Origin: Anaerolineae bacterium
Lineage (GTDB): Bacteria > Chloroflexota > Anaerolineae > Aggregatilineales > Phototrophicaceae
Length of the DNA: 42,477 nucleotides
NCBI GenBank assembly: GCA_026645945.1
Contig: JAPKMO010000027.1
Location: 1 to 42,477, forward strand
Reading direction: 5' to 3'
In this document: positions 6,129 to 13,064 of the stretch, piece by piece
Position numbering within the stretch: the stretch's first letter is position 1
Layout: each line of letters begins with the position of its first letter
Position numbers and translations under genes: made by a program
Notes under the pieces: model-generated
Database searches by the model: none
What the model was told of the DNA's origin: nothing
What the model saw: only the letters and a program-made list of their open reading frames with translations

Positions 6129-8699
6129 ATGCGAGTACCTGTATCCTGGCTGAGAGATTACGTAGACATCACCATTCCGGTCGAACTGCTGGCCGAACGC
6201 CTGACCCTGGCCGGGTTGGAAGTCGGCGGCATCGAATACCTGGGGCTGCCACAGGGTCACGTCGAGGGCGTCCGCTGGCCGGAATCGCGCCATCTGGTCT
6301 GGGATCGTGAAAAAATCCTGCTGGCGGCCATCCGCGAGGTGAAGCCGCACCCCAACGCCGACCGGCTGGTGCTGGCGATGGTGGACTACGGCGGCGCGGA
6401 ACTGGAACAGTGCGTCACCGGCGCGCCCAACCTGTTCGACTATAAAGGCCAGGGGCCGCTGGAGCAGCCGCTCTGGACGGCCTGGGCGGCGGAAGGTGCG
6501 GAAGTGTGGGACGGCCACAGCGACGAACCCAAACGCATGATTTTGAAGGAAAAGCCCCTGCGCGGCATCCCCAACCGCAGTATGGTCTGTTCGGAAAAAG
6601 AACTCGGCCTGTCGGACTCGCACGAGGGCGTGATTGTGTTCCACGACCAGCCGCGTAACCAGGTCACCGGCCAGCCCGCCGCGCCCGGCACGCCCTTGCA
6701 GGATGTGCTGGGCGACATCATCCTGGAAGTGGAACTGACGCCCAACCTGGCGCGTGCCTACAGCATTTACGGCGTGGCGCGAGAAGTCGCCGCCCTGCTC
6801 GACCAGCCCCTGCGTTCGCCATCCTACGATGTGGTGATGGAAGGCGCGCCCATCGAAGGCCAGGTGTTTATCGAAATCCGCGACCCGGAACTGAACCCGC
6901 GTTTCACCCTGGCGCTGCTGCGAGATATGCAAATTCGCCCCGCGCCGGAGTGGATGCAGTGGCGGCTGACGCTGGTCGGCCAGCGCCCGATCAACAACAT
7001 CGTGGACGTGACCAACTACATCACTTTCGAGATCGGCCAGCCGCTCCACGCCTTCGACTACGATAAACTGGTGGCGCGCGCCGGAGGCAAACCGCCGACC
7101 ATCATCACGCGCCTGCCCGAACCCGGCGAGATGCTAGATACGCTGGATGAAAAAACCCGCCAGCTAGAACCGCACAACATCCTGGTTTGCGATACGGCGG
7201 GCGTCCTCAGCCTGGGCGGCATCATCGGCGGCGCGGAAACCGAAATCGGCGACGACACCCGCAACGTGCTGCTGGAGGCGGCCAACTGGAACTTCATCAA
7301 CATCCGCCGCACCATGCAGTCGCAGAAGGTGCAAACCGACGCCGGCCTGCGTTTCAGCCGGGGCGTGCATCCCGGCCAGGCCGAACGCGGCCTGCGGCGC
7401 GGCATCGAACTGATGCGCCAGTCGGCGGGCGGAACGGTCGCCCAGGGCATCCTGGATGCCTATCCGCTGCCTGCGCCGACGGTCGTGGTTGATCTGCCGG
7501 CGAGCGAAATCCGGCGGCTGCTCGGCCTGGACTTCACACCGGAACTGGCGGCGGGCATCCTGCGCCGCTTGCAGTTCGAGGTGGAAATTAACGGCGATAC
7601 GCTGCGCGTCACCGCGCCGGATCACCGCCTGGACATCGGCGAAAATATCATCGGGCAGGCCGACCTGATCGAAGAAATCGCCCGCATTTACGGCTACGAC
7701 CGCATCCCGGACACGCTCATCGCCGATGAGATGCCGCCCCAGTGGACGAACGTCGCCCTGGTGCGCGAGGAACGCACCCGCGACGTGCTGGTGGCGCTCG
7801 GCCTGCGCGAACAGATCAGCCACCGCCTAATCGCGCCGGAACGCGAGGCGCTGCTCGTCCCCGGCGGGAACGGCCCGCTCGTCCAGGCCGGTTACGTGGA
7901 ACTGGCGAATCCGCTGGCGGCGGACAAAACCGCCCTGCGCCATACCCTGCTCATCAGCCTGCTGGAGAACGCCCGCAGCAATGCGCGCTTCACCGCCCGC
8001 CAGCAGGTTTTTGAGATTGGCAACGTCTACCTCAAGCCGGACGACCAGCCCCTGCCGGACGAGCCGCGCCGCCTGGGCATTCTGCTGACCGGCCCGCGCC
8101 GTCTCGAATCCTGGCAGCAGGACGAACCTATCGCCAACATGGACTTCTTCGATCTCAAGGGCGTGGTGGAAGGGCTGCTGAAGGGCCTGCACATCGCCGG
8201 GGCGGTTTACGACCGCGCCGAACATCCCAGCCTGCATCCAGGGCGCTCGGCCGCGCTCAGCATCAACGGCGTCTCAATCGGCGCGTTCGGGGAACTGCAC
8301 CCGCTGGTGGCGCGCGCCTTCGACCTGCCGGAGACGCCCATCCTGGTGGCGGAGTTCGACCTGGAGGCGCTGCTTGACCAGGTGGAAGACCTGCACAAAA
8401 CCAGCGCGCTGCCGACCATGCCGCCGGTTTTGCAGGACATCGCCCTGGTGGTCGGCGAGGAAACACCCGCCGCCGCCGTCGAAGCCGCCATCTGGAAGGC
8501 GGGCGGCAGCCTGCTGCGCGGCGTTCGCCTGTTCGATGTATACCGGGGCGACCCTATCCCGGCGGGACACAAAAGCCTGGCCTACAGCCTGACCTACCAG
8601 GCCTTCGACCGCACACTGACCGATACCGAAGTGGCGAAAGTGCATCAGAAGATCGTCAAAGCCTGCGAGCGCGAGCTGTCTGCAAAATTAAGGGCGTAG
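6129..8699 (+). CDS. pheT: Phenylalanyl-tRNA synthetase beta subunit
   Basis: The 856-residue partner of PheS, which binds and edits tRNA-Phe. Visible parts in order are: N-terminal MRVPVSWLRDYVDI; an EMAP/OB-type tRNA-binding region (EVKPHPNADRLVLAMVDYGG and CVTGAPN) carrying an insertion (about 105-185); a B3/B4 editing domain (NNIVDVTNYITFEIGQPLHAFDYDKL, LSLGGIIGG, RFSRGV); a B5 domain (PDHRLDIGENIIGQADLIEEIARIYGYDRIP); a catalytic-like domain (RQQVFEIGNVY); and a C-terminal FDX-ACB domain (SALPTMPPVLQDIALVV to the end). It is somewhat longer than the usual roughly 800 residues because of the N-terminal insertion. GAGGA lies about 9 bases before the ATG. It is split from pheS by three unrelated genes. 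Confidence 0.97.
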   Translation: MRVPVSWLRDYVDITIPVELLAERLTLAGLEVGGIEYLGLPQGHVEGVRWPESRHLVWDREKILLAAIREVKPHPNADRLVLAMVDYGGAELEQCVTGAPNLFDYKGQGPLEQPLWTAWAAEGAEVWDGHSDEPKRMILKEKPLRGIPNRSMVCSEKELGLSDSHEGVIVFHDQPRNQVTGQPAAPGTPLQDVLGDIILEVELTPNLARAYSIYGVAREVAALLDQPLRSPSYDVVMEGAPIEGQVFIEIRDPELNPRFTLALLRDMQIRPAPEWMQWRLTLVGQRPINNIVDVTNYITFEIGQPLHAFDYDKLVARAGGKPPTIITRLPEPGEMLDTLDEKTRQLEPHNILVCDTAGVLSLGGIIGGAETEIGDDTRNVLLEAANWNFINIRRTMQSQKVQTDAGLRFSRGVHPGQAERGLRRGIELMRQSAGGTVAQGILDAYPLPAPTVVVDLPASEIRRLLGLDFTPELAAGILRRLQFEVEINGDTLRVTAPDHRLDIGENIIGQADLIEEIARIYGYDRIPDTLIADEMPPQWTNVALVREERTRDVLVALGLREQISHRLIAPEREALLVPGGNGPLVQAGYVELANPLAADKTALRHTLLISLLENARSNARFTARQQVFEIGNVYLKPDDQPLPDEPRRLGILLTGPRRLESWQQDEPIANMDFFDLKGVVEGLLKGLHIAGAVYDRAEHPSLHPGRSAALSINGVSIGAFGELHPLVARAFDLPETPILVAEFDLEALLDQVEDLHKTSALPTMPPVLQDIALVVGEETPAAAVEAAIWKAGGSLLRGVRLFDVYRGDPIPAGHKSLAYSLTYQAFDRTLTDTEVAKVHQKIVKACERELSAKLRA

Positions 8700-8771
8700 G
8701 GGCGGCCACGCGCACGGAAAAGGCTCAACGCAAAGGCGCGAAGGGGCGAAGACGCAGAGGAAAATGTGTAG

Positions 8772-8794
8772 GGGCGCACGGCTGTGCGCCCTTT
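8772..8794. terminator. Hairpin between convergent pheT and the lipoprotein gene
   Basis: GGGCGCAC (8772-8779) and GTGCGCCC (8784-8791) form an 8-bp stem with a 4-base loop followed by TTT. On the minus strand the hairpin is followed by TACACATTTT. It lies between two convergent genes, so a two-way terminator is likely. The preceding GAAGGGGCGAAGACGCAGAG stretch looks like an ordinary dispersed repeat. Confidence 0.6.
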
Positions 8795-8834
8795 AACTGG
8801 CGGTTCGTCGCATGAAATTACTTTGACGAACCCC

Positions 8835-9707
8835 TTATACCAGCTTCATTTGCAGCCAGGCAGCGATCAAATTGCCCAGGTCAGGGCGGTTTTGCAGCAG
8901 CGCCGCGCCGCTGCCAGCCCGCTCAAAAGGCTGGAACAGCACTTCGCCGGTCGCCCTAGCTTGAATGGCCTGAACCGCCGAAAACGCTTCGATGTCCTCC
9001 TGGCTGGCGGTCAGGAACAGCGGGCGCGGGTTAAAGCGCGGCACGGCCTCCAGCAGCGCCGGGTTATTTGATGGGCTGAGCAGCGCCGCCGCATCGCACA
9101 ACAGGTCAGCCGAACAGCCCAGCAGCGCCACGTCCGCCCCCCGGCCCGCGCCCACCACGCCGATACGTGCCGGATCAGCCACGCCGTTGATGAGCGCCTG
9201 TAACATCACGCGGAAATCCGCCAGCGCCGCCGCCGGGCGCACTTCCATCACCAGCACCGTCAGCCCGTTCGTATGCAGCAGCGCCGGAAAGTCACCCCAC
9301 GCGGAGCGTTCCTCAGCCAGCAGCAGCACGCCCGGCGCGAGTACGGTCGTGTTCACGTACAGGTCGCCAAACAGCAGCGTGCCGTCCTCGGCCGTGATTT
9401 CGACGGTTTGCCCCGCGCCGCCAAAAGCCGATTGGCTGACTACCAGGGGCGGCATGGCCGCGCCAGGGGCCAGCGCCGCCGCCGTCGGGTTATTCTGCCC
9501 CTCGTAAATGAGGGCGGCGGGCGCGTCCGCCGGAGCGTTGGGAATGAAAGTCGGGCTGGGTTCCAGTGTCGGGCCGGAAAGAGCAGCCGTCGGCGTCAGC
9601 GTCGGGGAAACCTCGGCGCAGGCCGCCAACAGCAGGGCAGCCAGAAGCAGCATCAGGGCGGCCAGCCGCGCGCCCCGACCGCGATTAATCAACTGAAAAT
9701 CAGTCAT
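8835..9707 (-). CDS. Lipoprotein with degenerate alpha/beta-hydrolase-like domain
   Basis: 290 residues with a lipoprotein signal: a basic N-region, a Leu/Ala-rich core and the lipobox LLAAC (Cys near 30). A Thr/Pro-rich linker (PTLTPTAALSGPTLEPSPTF) follows, then a domain shaped like a dienelactone-hydrolase-type alpha/beta hydrolase: a strand (APGVLLLAEERSAWGDF), PARIGVVGAGRGADVALLG, and a late RPLFLTASQED strand. The position of the nucleophile elbow reads G-A-G-R-G rather than G-x-S-x-G, so the expected Ser is absent and catalysis of the usual type is doubtful. Its ATG overlaps the stop of the methyltransferase gene upstream by 4 bases, so the two are cotranscribed. A sensor or binding role is possible. 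Confidence 0.75.
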   Translation of the reverse strand: MTDFQLINRGRGARLAALMLLLAALLLAACAEVSPTLTPTAALSGPTLEPSPTFIPNAPADAPAALIYEGQNNPTAAALAPGAAMPPLVVSQSAFGGAGQTVEITAEDGTLLFGDLYVNTTVLAPGVLLLAEERSAWGDFPALLHTNGLTVLVMEVRPAAALADFRVMLQALINGVADPARIGVVGAGRGADVALLGCSADLLCDAAALLSPSNNPALLEAVPRFNPRPLFLTASQEDIEAFSAVQAIQARATGEVLFQPFERAGSGAALLQNRPDLGNLIAAWLQMKLV

Positions 9708-10474
9708 GCGGGTTTGGCGAATACAATCATACGCTTGCTGCCATCTTCATACGGCTCAAATTCCGTACTGCCGTAGACCGATTCGACCTCAAAACCGGCC
9801 AGTTTGAGCAGCAGGCGCAGCTCGGAGTAAAAAATAAAGCGGAAAACTACCGGGGCAAACGTGCGTTTGACCGTGCCGTCGCCGGTCACTTCATCATAAA
9901 TCCAGGTCACGCGCAGTAGTTGTTCGGTGCGGTCAAGGCTGGTGACCGAATGCTGCATCACCAGATGGCCGGTTTCCAGCTCGATGAAGGTTTTTTCCAG
10001 CAGCAGCGCGTCGGTATCCTGCGCCCCAAACGTCTCGCCCGGATTCACCAGGTCGCATACCAGCAGGCCGTCGTCCTGTATCCAGCGGCGCAGGCGGCGC
10101 AGCAGCGCCAGTTGATCGTCCTGGTCTAAAAAATGCAGCAGGCCGTTGTACGTCACCAGCACCAGCTTGAAGCGTATGTCGGTCTCGAACTTCAACACGT
10201 CGGCCTGATGAAAGTGCAGTTTATCCCGCACGTCCTCCGGCAGCATGTCCGCCTTGCGGCGCGCGCGGTCGAGCATGGCCGGCTCCTGGTCAATGCCATG
10301 CACGCGATACCCCTCCCGCGCCAGCCGCAGCATCACCCGGCCCGTGCCGCAGGCGACTTCCAGAATCGGCTCGCCATATTCGGCGGCCAGATCGCTGTAC
10401 AGATCGAGGTCGTCGGTTTTATCCTGGTGTTCAGCGTCGTAGTAGCGCGCAATCGTCGCGTAAAATCCGGGCAT
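9704..10474 (-). CDS. Class I SAM-dependent methyltransferase
   Basis: 256 residues with the Rossmann methyltransferase signature: motif I ILEVACGTGRVMLRLA (about 37-52), the acidic end of strand 2 in VHGIDQEPAMLDRA, KLHFHQADVL for the adenine-contacting region, and LVLVTYNGLLHFL for motif IV/post-I. The C-terminal half has an antiparallel strand pattern (TGDGTVKRTFAPVVFRFIFYSELRLLLKLAGFEVESVYGSTEF) common to small-molecule methyltransferases of the Methyltransf_25/11 type. The substrate is unknown. It is the first gene of a two-gene unit with the lipoprotein gene (4-base overlap). The ATG is preceded by a GGAGGAGCG-type site. Confidence 0.9.
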   Translation of the reverse strand: MPGFYATIARYYDAEHQDKTDDLDLYSDLAAEYGEPILEVACGTGRVMLRLAREGYRVHGIDQEPAMLDRARRKADMLPEDVRDKLHFHQADVLKFETDIRFKLVLVTYNGLLHFLDQDDQLALLRRLRRWIQDDGLLVCDLVNPGETFGAQDTDALLLEKTFIELETGHLVMQHSVTSLDRTEQLLRVTWIYDEVTGDGTVKRTFAPVVFRFIFYSELRLLLKLAGFEVESVYGSTEFEPYEDGSKRMIVFAKPA

Positions 10475-10531
10475 CGGCTCGCTCCTCCATCTTCAGATAT
10501 TGTAGTCCGTGCCAATGGGCTTGCCCAGGGG

Positions 10532-10565
10532 AAATAAAAAACGCCAGAGGCATACTCTGGCGTTT
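10532..10565 (-). terminator. Terminator of secreted paralogue 1
   Basis: AACGCCAGAG (10540-10549) pairs with CTCTGGCGTT (10555-10564). On the minus strand the hairpin is followed by a TTTTTTATTTC tail. The closely similar terminator at 11795-11825 follows the second paralogue, so the duplication included the 3' end. Confidence 0.85.
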
Positions 10566-10590
10566 GGTTGTAGACTATTCTGTATCAGAA

Positions 10591-11280
10591 TTAGTCTTCG
10601 CAGCTTCCCTGACCAGCATACAGGCAGCGGTCCGCACCCGGCTGGACGGCCAGCTTAACGCCAGGGTTCAGGTTGTTCACCAGGCTGACCGAACCGGGGG
10701 TGTCAATGTCGGCGCAGACATAGCTCAGTTCCAGGCCTTCGGGGACAACATTCAGGACGGTCACGTTACGCGCCGGCTGGTTGTTGCCCACGCCCTCGGC
10801 GTCCTGGAAGTAGCGCGCATCCGAGAAGACCACGAACAGCGGGTTGGCTTCATCAAACGGGTCGGCCGGGTTCATCGCGGCGGCGTCAGCGGCGTCCACG
10901 CCAAAGCAAACGCGCACGGGTTTCACGAACCAACCGTAGATGGAACGACCATTGCCCTTCACGACATAGACGTCAACCGAGTCGTAAACAGTGGGATACT
11001 GATCGCGGACCAGGGGAACACGGTAGCCGGTGCGCGGCGTGCCGACTTCGCGGTTATCGCCATCATCAACCGGATTGCCGTTGAGGACGTTGACGGTGCA
11101 GGAGACCGCAACATCATCGCGGCCCGTCGCGCCTTCGATGTCAACCAGAATTTCATTACCGGTTCTGACGCCGACCTGGGTGCAGAGGACGCTGAGTTCG
11201 CCCGGATTCTGGGCGGCTACTGCCGAGACCGTCAAAAACAGGCCGACGAGCAGCAGCACAATTAAACTACGACGTGACAT
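10591..11280 (-). CDS. Secreted six-cysteine protein, paralogue 1 (unknown)
   Basis: 229 residues from the ATG at 11278-11280, chosen because AGGAGGAAAC lies just upstream. A longer in-frame start at 11310 lacks such a site. An N-terminal signal peptide (SLIVLLLVGLFLTVSAVAAQ) should direct export. The mature part has six Cys (contexts VLCTQ, VSCTV, RVCFG, YVCAD, DRCLY, GSCED), all conserved in the neighbour at 11853-12578. Shared blocks are TGNEILVDIEG, DNREVGTPR, YDSVDV, YGWF, FSDARYFQDA and GVGNNQP. The predicted fold is mainly beta. No family is recognised. An extracellular or envelope-associated structural or binding role is only a guess. It has its own promoter and terminator. Confidence 0.88.
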   Translation of the reverse strand: MSRRSLIVLLLVGLFLTVSAVAAQNPGELSVLCTQVGVRTGNEILVDIEGATGRDDVAVSCTVNVLNGNPVDDGDNREVGTPRTGYRVPLVRDQYPTVYDSVDVYVVKGNGRSIYGWFVKPVRVCFGVDAADAAAMNPADPFDEANPLFVVFSDARYFQDAEGVGNNQPARNVTVLNVVPEGLELSYVCADIDTPGSVSLVNNLNPGVKLAVQPGADRCLYAGQGSCED

Positions 11281-11339
11281 TTGTTTCCTCCTTAAAAGTG
11301 CTTGGTGCATTAGAAGTTGATTGGTTTTGCCAGCGTCTT

Positions 11340-11367
11340 ATTATACACGCTGCCATGGGATATGCAA
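11340..11367 (-). promoter_or_regulatory. Promoter of secreted paralogue 1
   Basis: On the minus strand TTGCAT (11367-11362) and TATAAT (11345-11340) are 16 bases apart, giving a leader of roughly 55 bases to the ATG. Just upstream, near 11366-11384, is an imperfect palindrome (AAATTTCCA then TGGAATTT) preceded by another TTGACA, which could be an operator or a second -35. Confidence 0.6.
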
Positions 11368-11384
11368 ATTCCACATGGAAATTT

Positions 11385-11794
11385 GTCAAGACTCTGGGCT
11401 TATAGGCAAAACTCCTTCCAAAGCATAATGCCGTCGTTAATCGTTGTGGTTCGGCCCTCGGTTGAGCAGCCTGCATCCAAGAAGCCAGGCGGCATTACAC
11501 CACCAACGGAACTTCCACCAAAATCGTACCGCTAAACCAGCCGTCTCGCAAGGGAATCCACTTGGCGGCGCGCATTGGTGAATGACGACTTCACTTCCTT
11601 AGGTTTCTATTCTATAAGCCTATTCAGCCTGCCTCATCTTCGGCAAAGCTGAACAGTACCACAGTACCCCATTATAATCAATTCCACTGCGTTGACAACA
11701 ATTGCTCCTCAATTCTTTGCCGGAAATTCGGATTTGTGAAATTTATCTTAATCCGATCAAGCAGTTTACCCAATCGGCGATTATTTGCCCAGGG
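11385..11794. other. Intergenic region without a convincing gene
   Basis: It is AT-richer than its surroundings. Short ORFs here lack ribosome sites and similarity to anything I know. The only structured piece is near 11724-11756, where TCGGATT and AATCCGA form small arms. The same sequence recurs at 12751-12777 and 12868-12876, where it is split by an inserted element. Confidence 0.6.
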
Positions 11795-11825
11795 CAATAA
11801 AAACGCCGGAGATACAGTCCGGCGT
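11795..11825 (-). terminator. Terminator of secreted paralogue 2
   Basis: ACGCCGGA (11803-11810) pairs with TCCGGCGT (11818-11825). The minus-strand transcript then runs into TTTTTATTG. It resembles the terminator at 10532-10565 in stem and flanks (both are preceded on the plus strand by GCCCAGGG). Confidence 0.8.
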
Positions 11826-11852
11826 CGGGTCACTGCCGCTTCAGGATCGGCA

Positions 11853-12578
11853 TCAGTCTTTGCAGTTCGGCTGGCCGGGGTAGGTGCAGCGGTCGGCGGT
11901 CGGCTGTTCTTTCGACAGCTCCGCAGCCGGGTTCAGGCCGTTCACCAGGCTGACCGTCCCAGGGACATCAATATCCGCGCAGATATAATCCAGCGGCAGA
12001 CCTTCTGCCACGATGTTCAAAACCTGGACATTACGGGATGGCTGGTTGTTGCCCACCCCTTTAGCATCCTGGAAGTAGCGGGCGTCCGAGAAGATCACAT
12101 AAAAATCATTGGCCGGGTCGAACGGATTGGCCGTATTCGGAACGCCGTTGGCAGCATCTTCAGAACTCACGCCAAAACAGACACGCACCGGCTCGGTGAA
12201 CCAGCCGTAGATGGCCTTGCCGCCGCTGCCAATGGTGAAAACGTCTACCGAATCGTAAATATCCACATATTGATCGGGAGTCAGCGGGATGCGGCGGGTG
12301 AGACGCGGCGTGCCGACTTCGCGGTTGTCCCCAGAACGTCCGGCAAAATAGACTTCTGCCGGAACGGCATTGATAACATTCACCGTGCAGTTAATGCCGC
12401 GCGCACCGACAGGAACCGAACCCTCAATGTCCACCAAAATTTCATTACCGGTCAGAATACTCATCTGCTCGCAGGGAACGCTGGTGCCGGCAATACCGGG
12501 CGCCTGCGCCAGAGCGATCGCCAGGCTCAACAGCAGGGCGCTCAACGTCAGCAGCGCGATTACAAAACGTCGTAACAT
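11853..12578 (-). CDS. Secreted six-cysteine protein, paralogue 2 (unknown)
   Basis: 241 residues with a signal peptide (FVIALLTLSALLLSLAIALA, cleavage probably near AQA). It is clearly paralogous to the protein at 10591-11280: six Cys at matching places (VPCEQ, INCTV, RVCFG, YICAD, DRCTY, PNCKD) and the blocks TGNEILVDIEG, GDNREVGTPR, IYDSVDVF, AIYGWFTEPVRVCFGV and VFSDARYFQDAKGVGNNQP. Differences cluster between about 60 and 85 and in the C-terminal tail. An AAGGAGA site precedes the ATG. The function is unknown. Divergent expression from the glycosidase-like cluster (13065 on) makes a shared surface role conceivable, but only by position. Confidence 0.88.
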   Translation of the reverse strand: MLRRFVIALLTLSALLLSLAIALAQAPGIAGTSVPCEQMSILTGNEILVDIEGSVPVGARGINCTVNVINAVPAEVYFAGRSGDNREVGTPRLTRRIPLTPDQYVDIYDSVDVFTIGSGGKAIYGWFTEPVRVCFGVSSEDAANGVPNTANPFDPANDFYVIFSDARYFQDAKGVGNNQPSRNVQVLNIVAEGLPLDYICADIDVPGTVSLVNGLNPAAELSKEQPTADRCTYPGQPNCKD

Positions 12579-12777
12579 TTATTTTCTCCTTACCCTGATC
12601 GGGACATGATGAAGTCGGCGGCTTTTGCCGGTGTTTTATTGCTGTTCTACTCCAGGCCGGCTTGCCCTCAGATTTTTCGACCACGCCAGACACTACCCCA
12701 ATACGCTCACTTCTGCCACTTTGGTAACGACCAATTTTTATTATCGCCCCAAATTCGGGTTTGTGGAATTTATCTTA

Positions 12778-12867
12778 TGGATAAACCAATTAGACAGCGG
12801 GCTTCAGCCCGTTGTCAGTGGGCTAAAGCCTCACTGTCTATCAGGCTCATTCTTTTCCGTTTATCCA
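12778..12867. mobile_element. Inserted inverted-repeat element (copy D) with TTA duplication
   Basis: TGGATAAAC (12778-12786) and GTTTATCCA (12859-12867) are perfect terminal inverted repeats around two internal GGGCT/AGCCC hairpins. TTA directly flanks both sides (12775-12777 and 12868-12870). The flanking sequence occurs uninterrupted at 11724-11756, which serves as the empty site. The inner AGACAG, GGGCTT and AGCCC parts relate it to the elements at 5937, 17741 and 40086. At 90 bp it has no coding capacity, as in MITE-like elements. Confidence 0.75.
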
Positions 12868-12907
12868 TTAATCCGAAGCGCGCGGTTCGCTGGATGCCGG
12901 CGGCCAT

Positions 12908-12936
12908 TTGCCAAACAGGATGGCTTTTGCTAAAAT
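12908..12936 (+). promoter_or_regulatory. Promoter of the glycosidase-like cluster
   Basis: TTGCCA (12908-12913) and TAAAAT (12931-12936) are separated by 17 bases. The predicted start near 12943 gives an untranslated leader of about 120 bases before the ATG at 13065, and that leader contains a terminator-like hairpin. Confidence 0.5.
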
Positions 12937-12970
12937 GCCGCCCAATTAACCTGACAAGGACGATGTGGGG

Positions 12971-13018
12971 GCGCAAAGACAAAACAACCAGTAATGGGTT
13001 TTGTCCTGCGCTGTTTTT
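12971..13018 (+). terminator. Terminator-like hairpin in the leader of the cluster (possible attenuator)
   Basis: GCGCA (12971-12975) and GACAAAAC (12978-12985) pair with GTTTTGTC (12998-13005) and TGCGC (13007-13011), followed by TGTTTTTAT. It sits between a good promoter and the first gene, and no plus-strand gene lies upstream for it to terminate. It may attenuate transcription or protect the mRNA. No known riboswitch is recognised in the short stretch before it. Confidence 0.55.
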
Positions 13019-13064
13019 ATGTCATTCGATCCGATTGATGATTTTTTCAGGGGTTGACAAAAAT

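Noticed and set aside
11736-12575. 279-residue plus-strand ORF
   Set aside because: It lies antisense to the secreted paralogue 2, which has signal peptide, ribosome site, terminator and a paralogue in the window.
12606-13064. N-terminal extension of the SH3-glycosidase-like protein
   Set aside because: The frame is open, but it crosses a promoter, a hairpin with T-run and part of an inserted element, and the signal peptide begins at 13065 with a ribosome site nearby.
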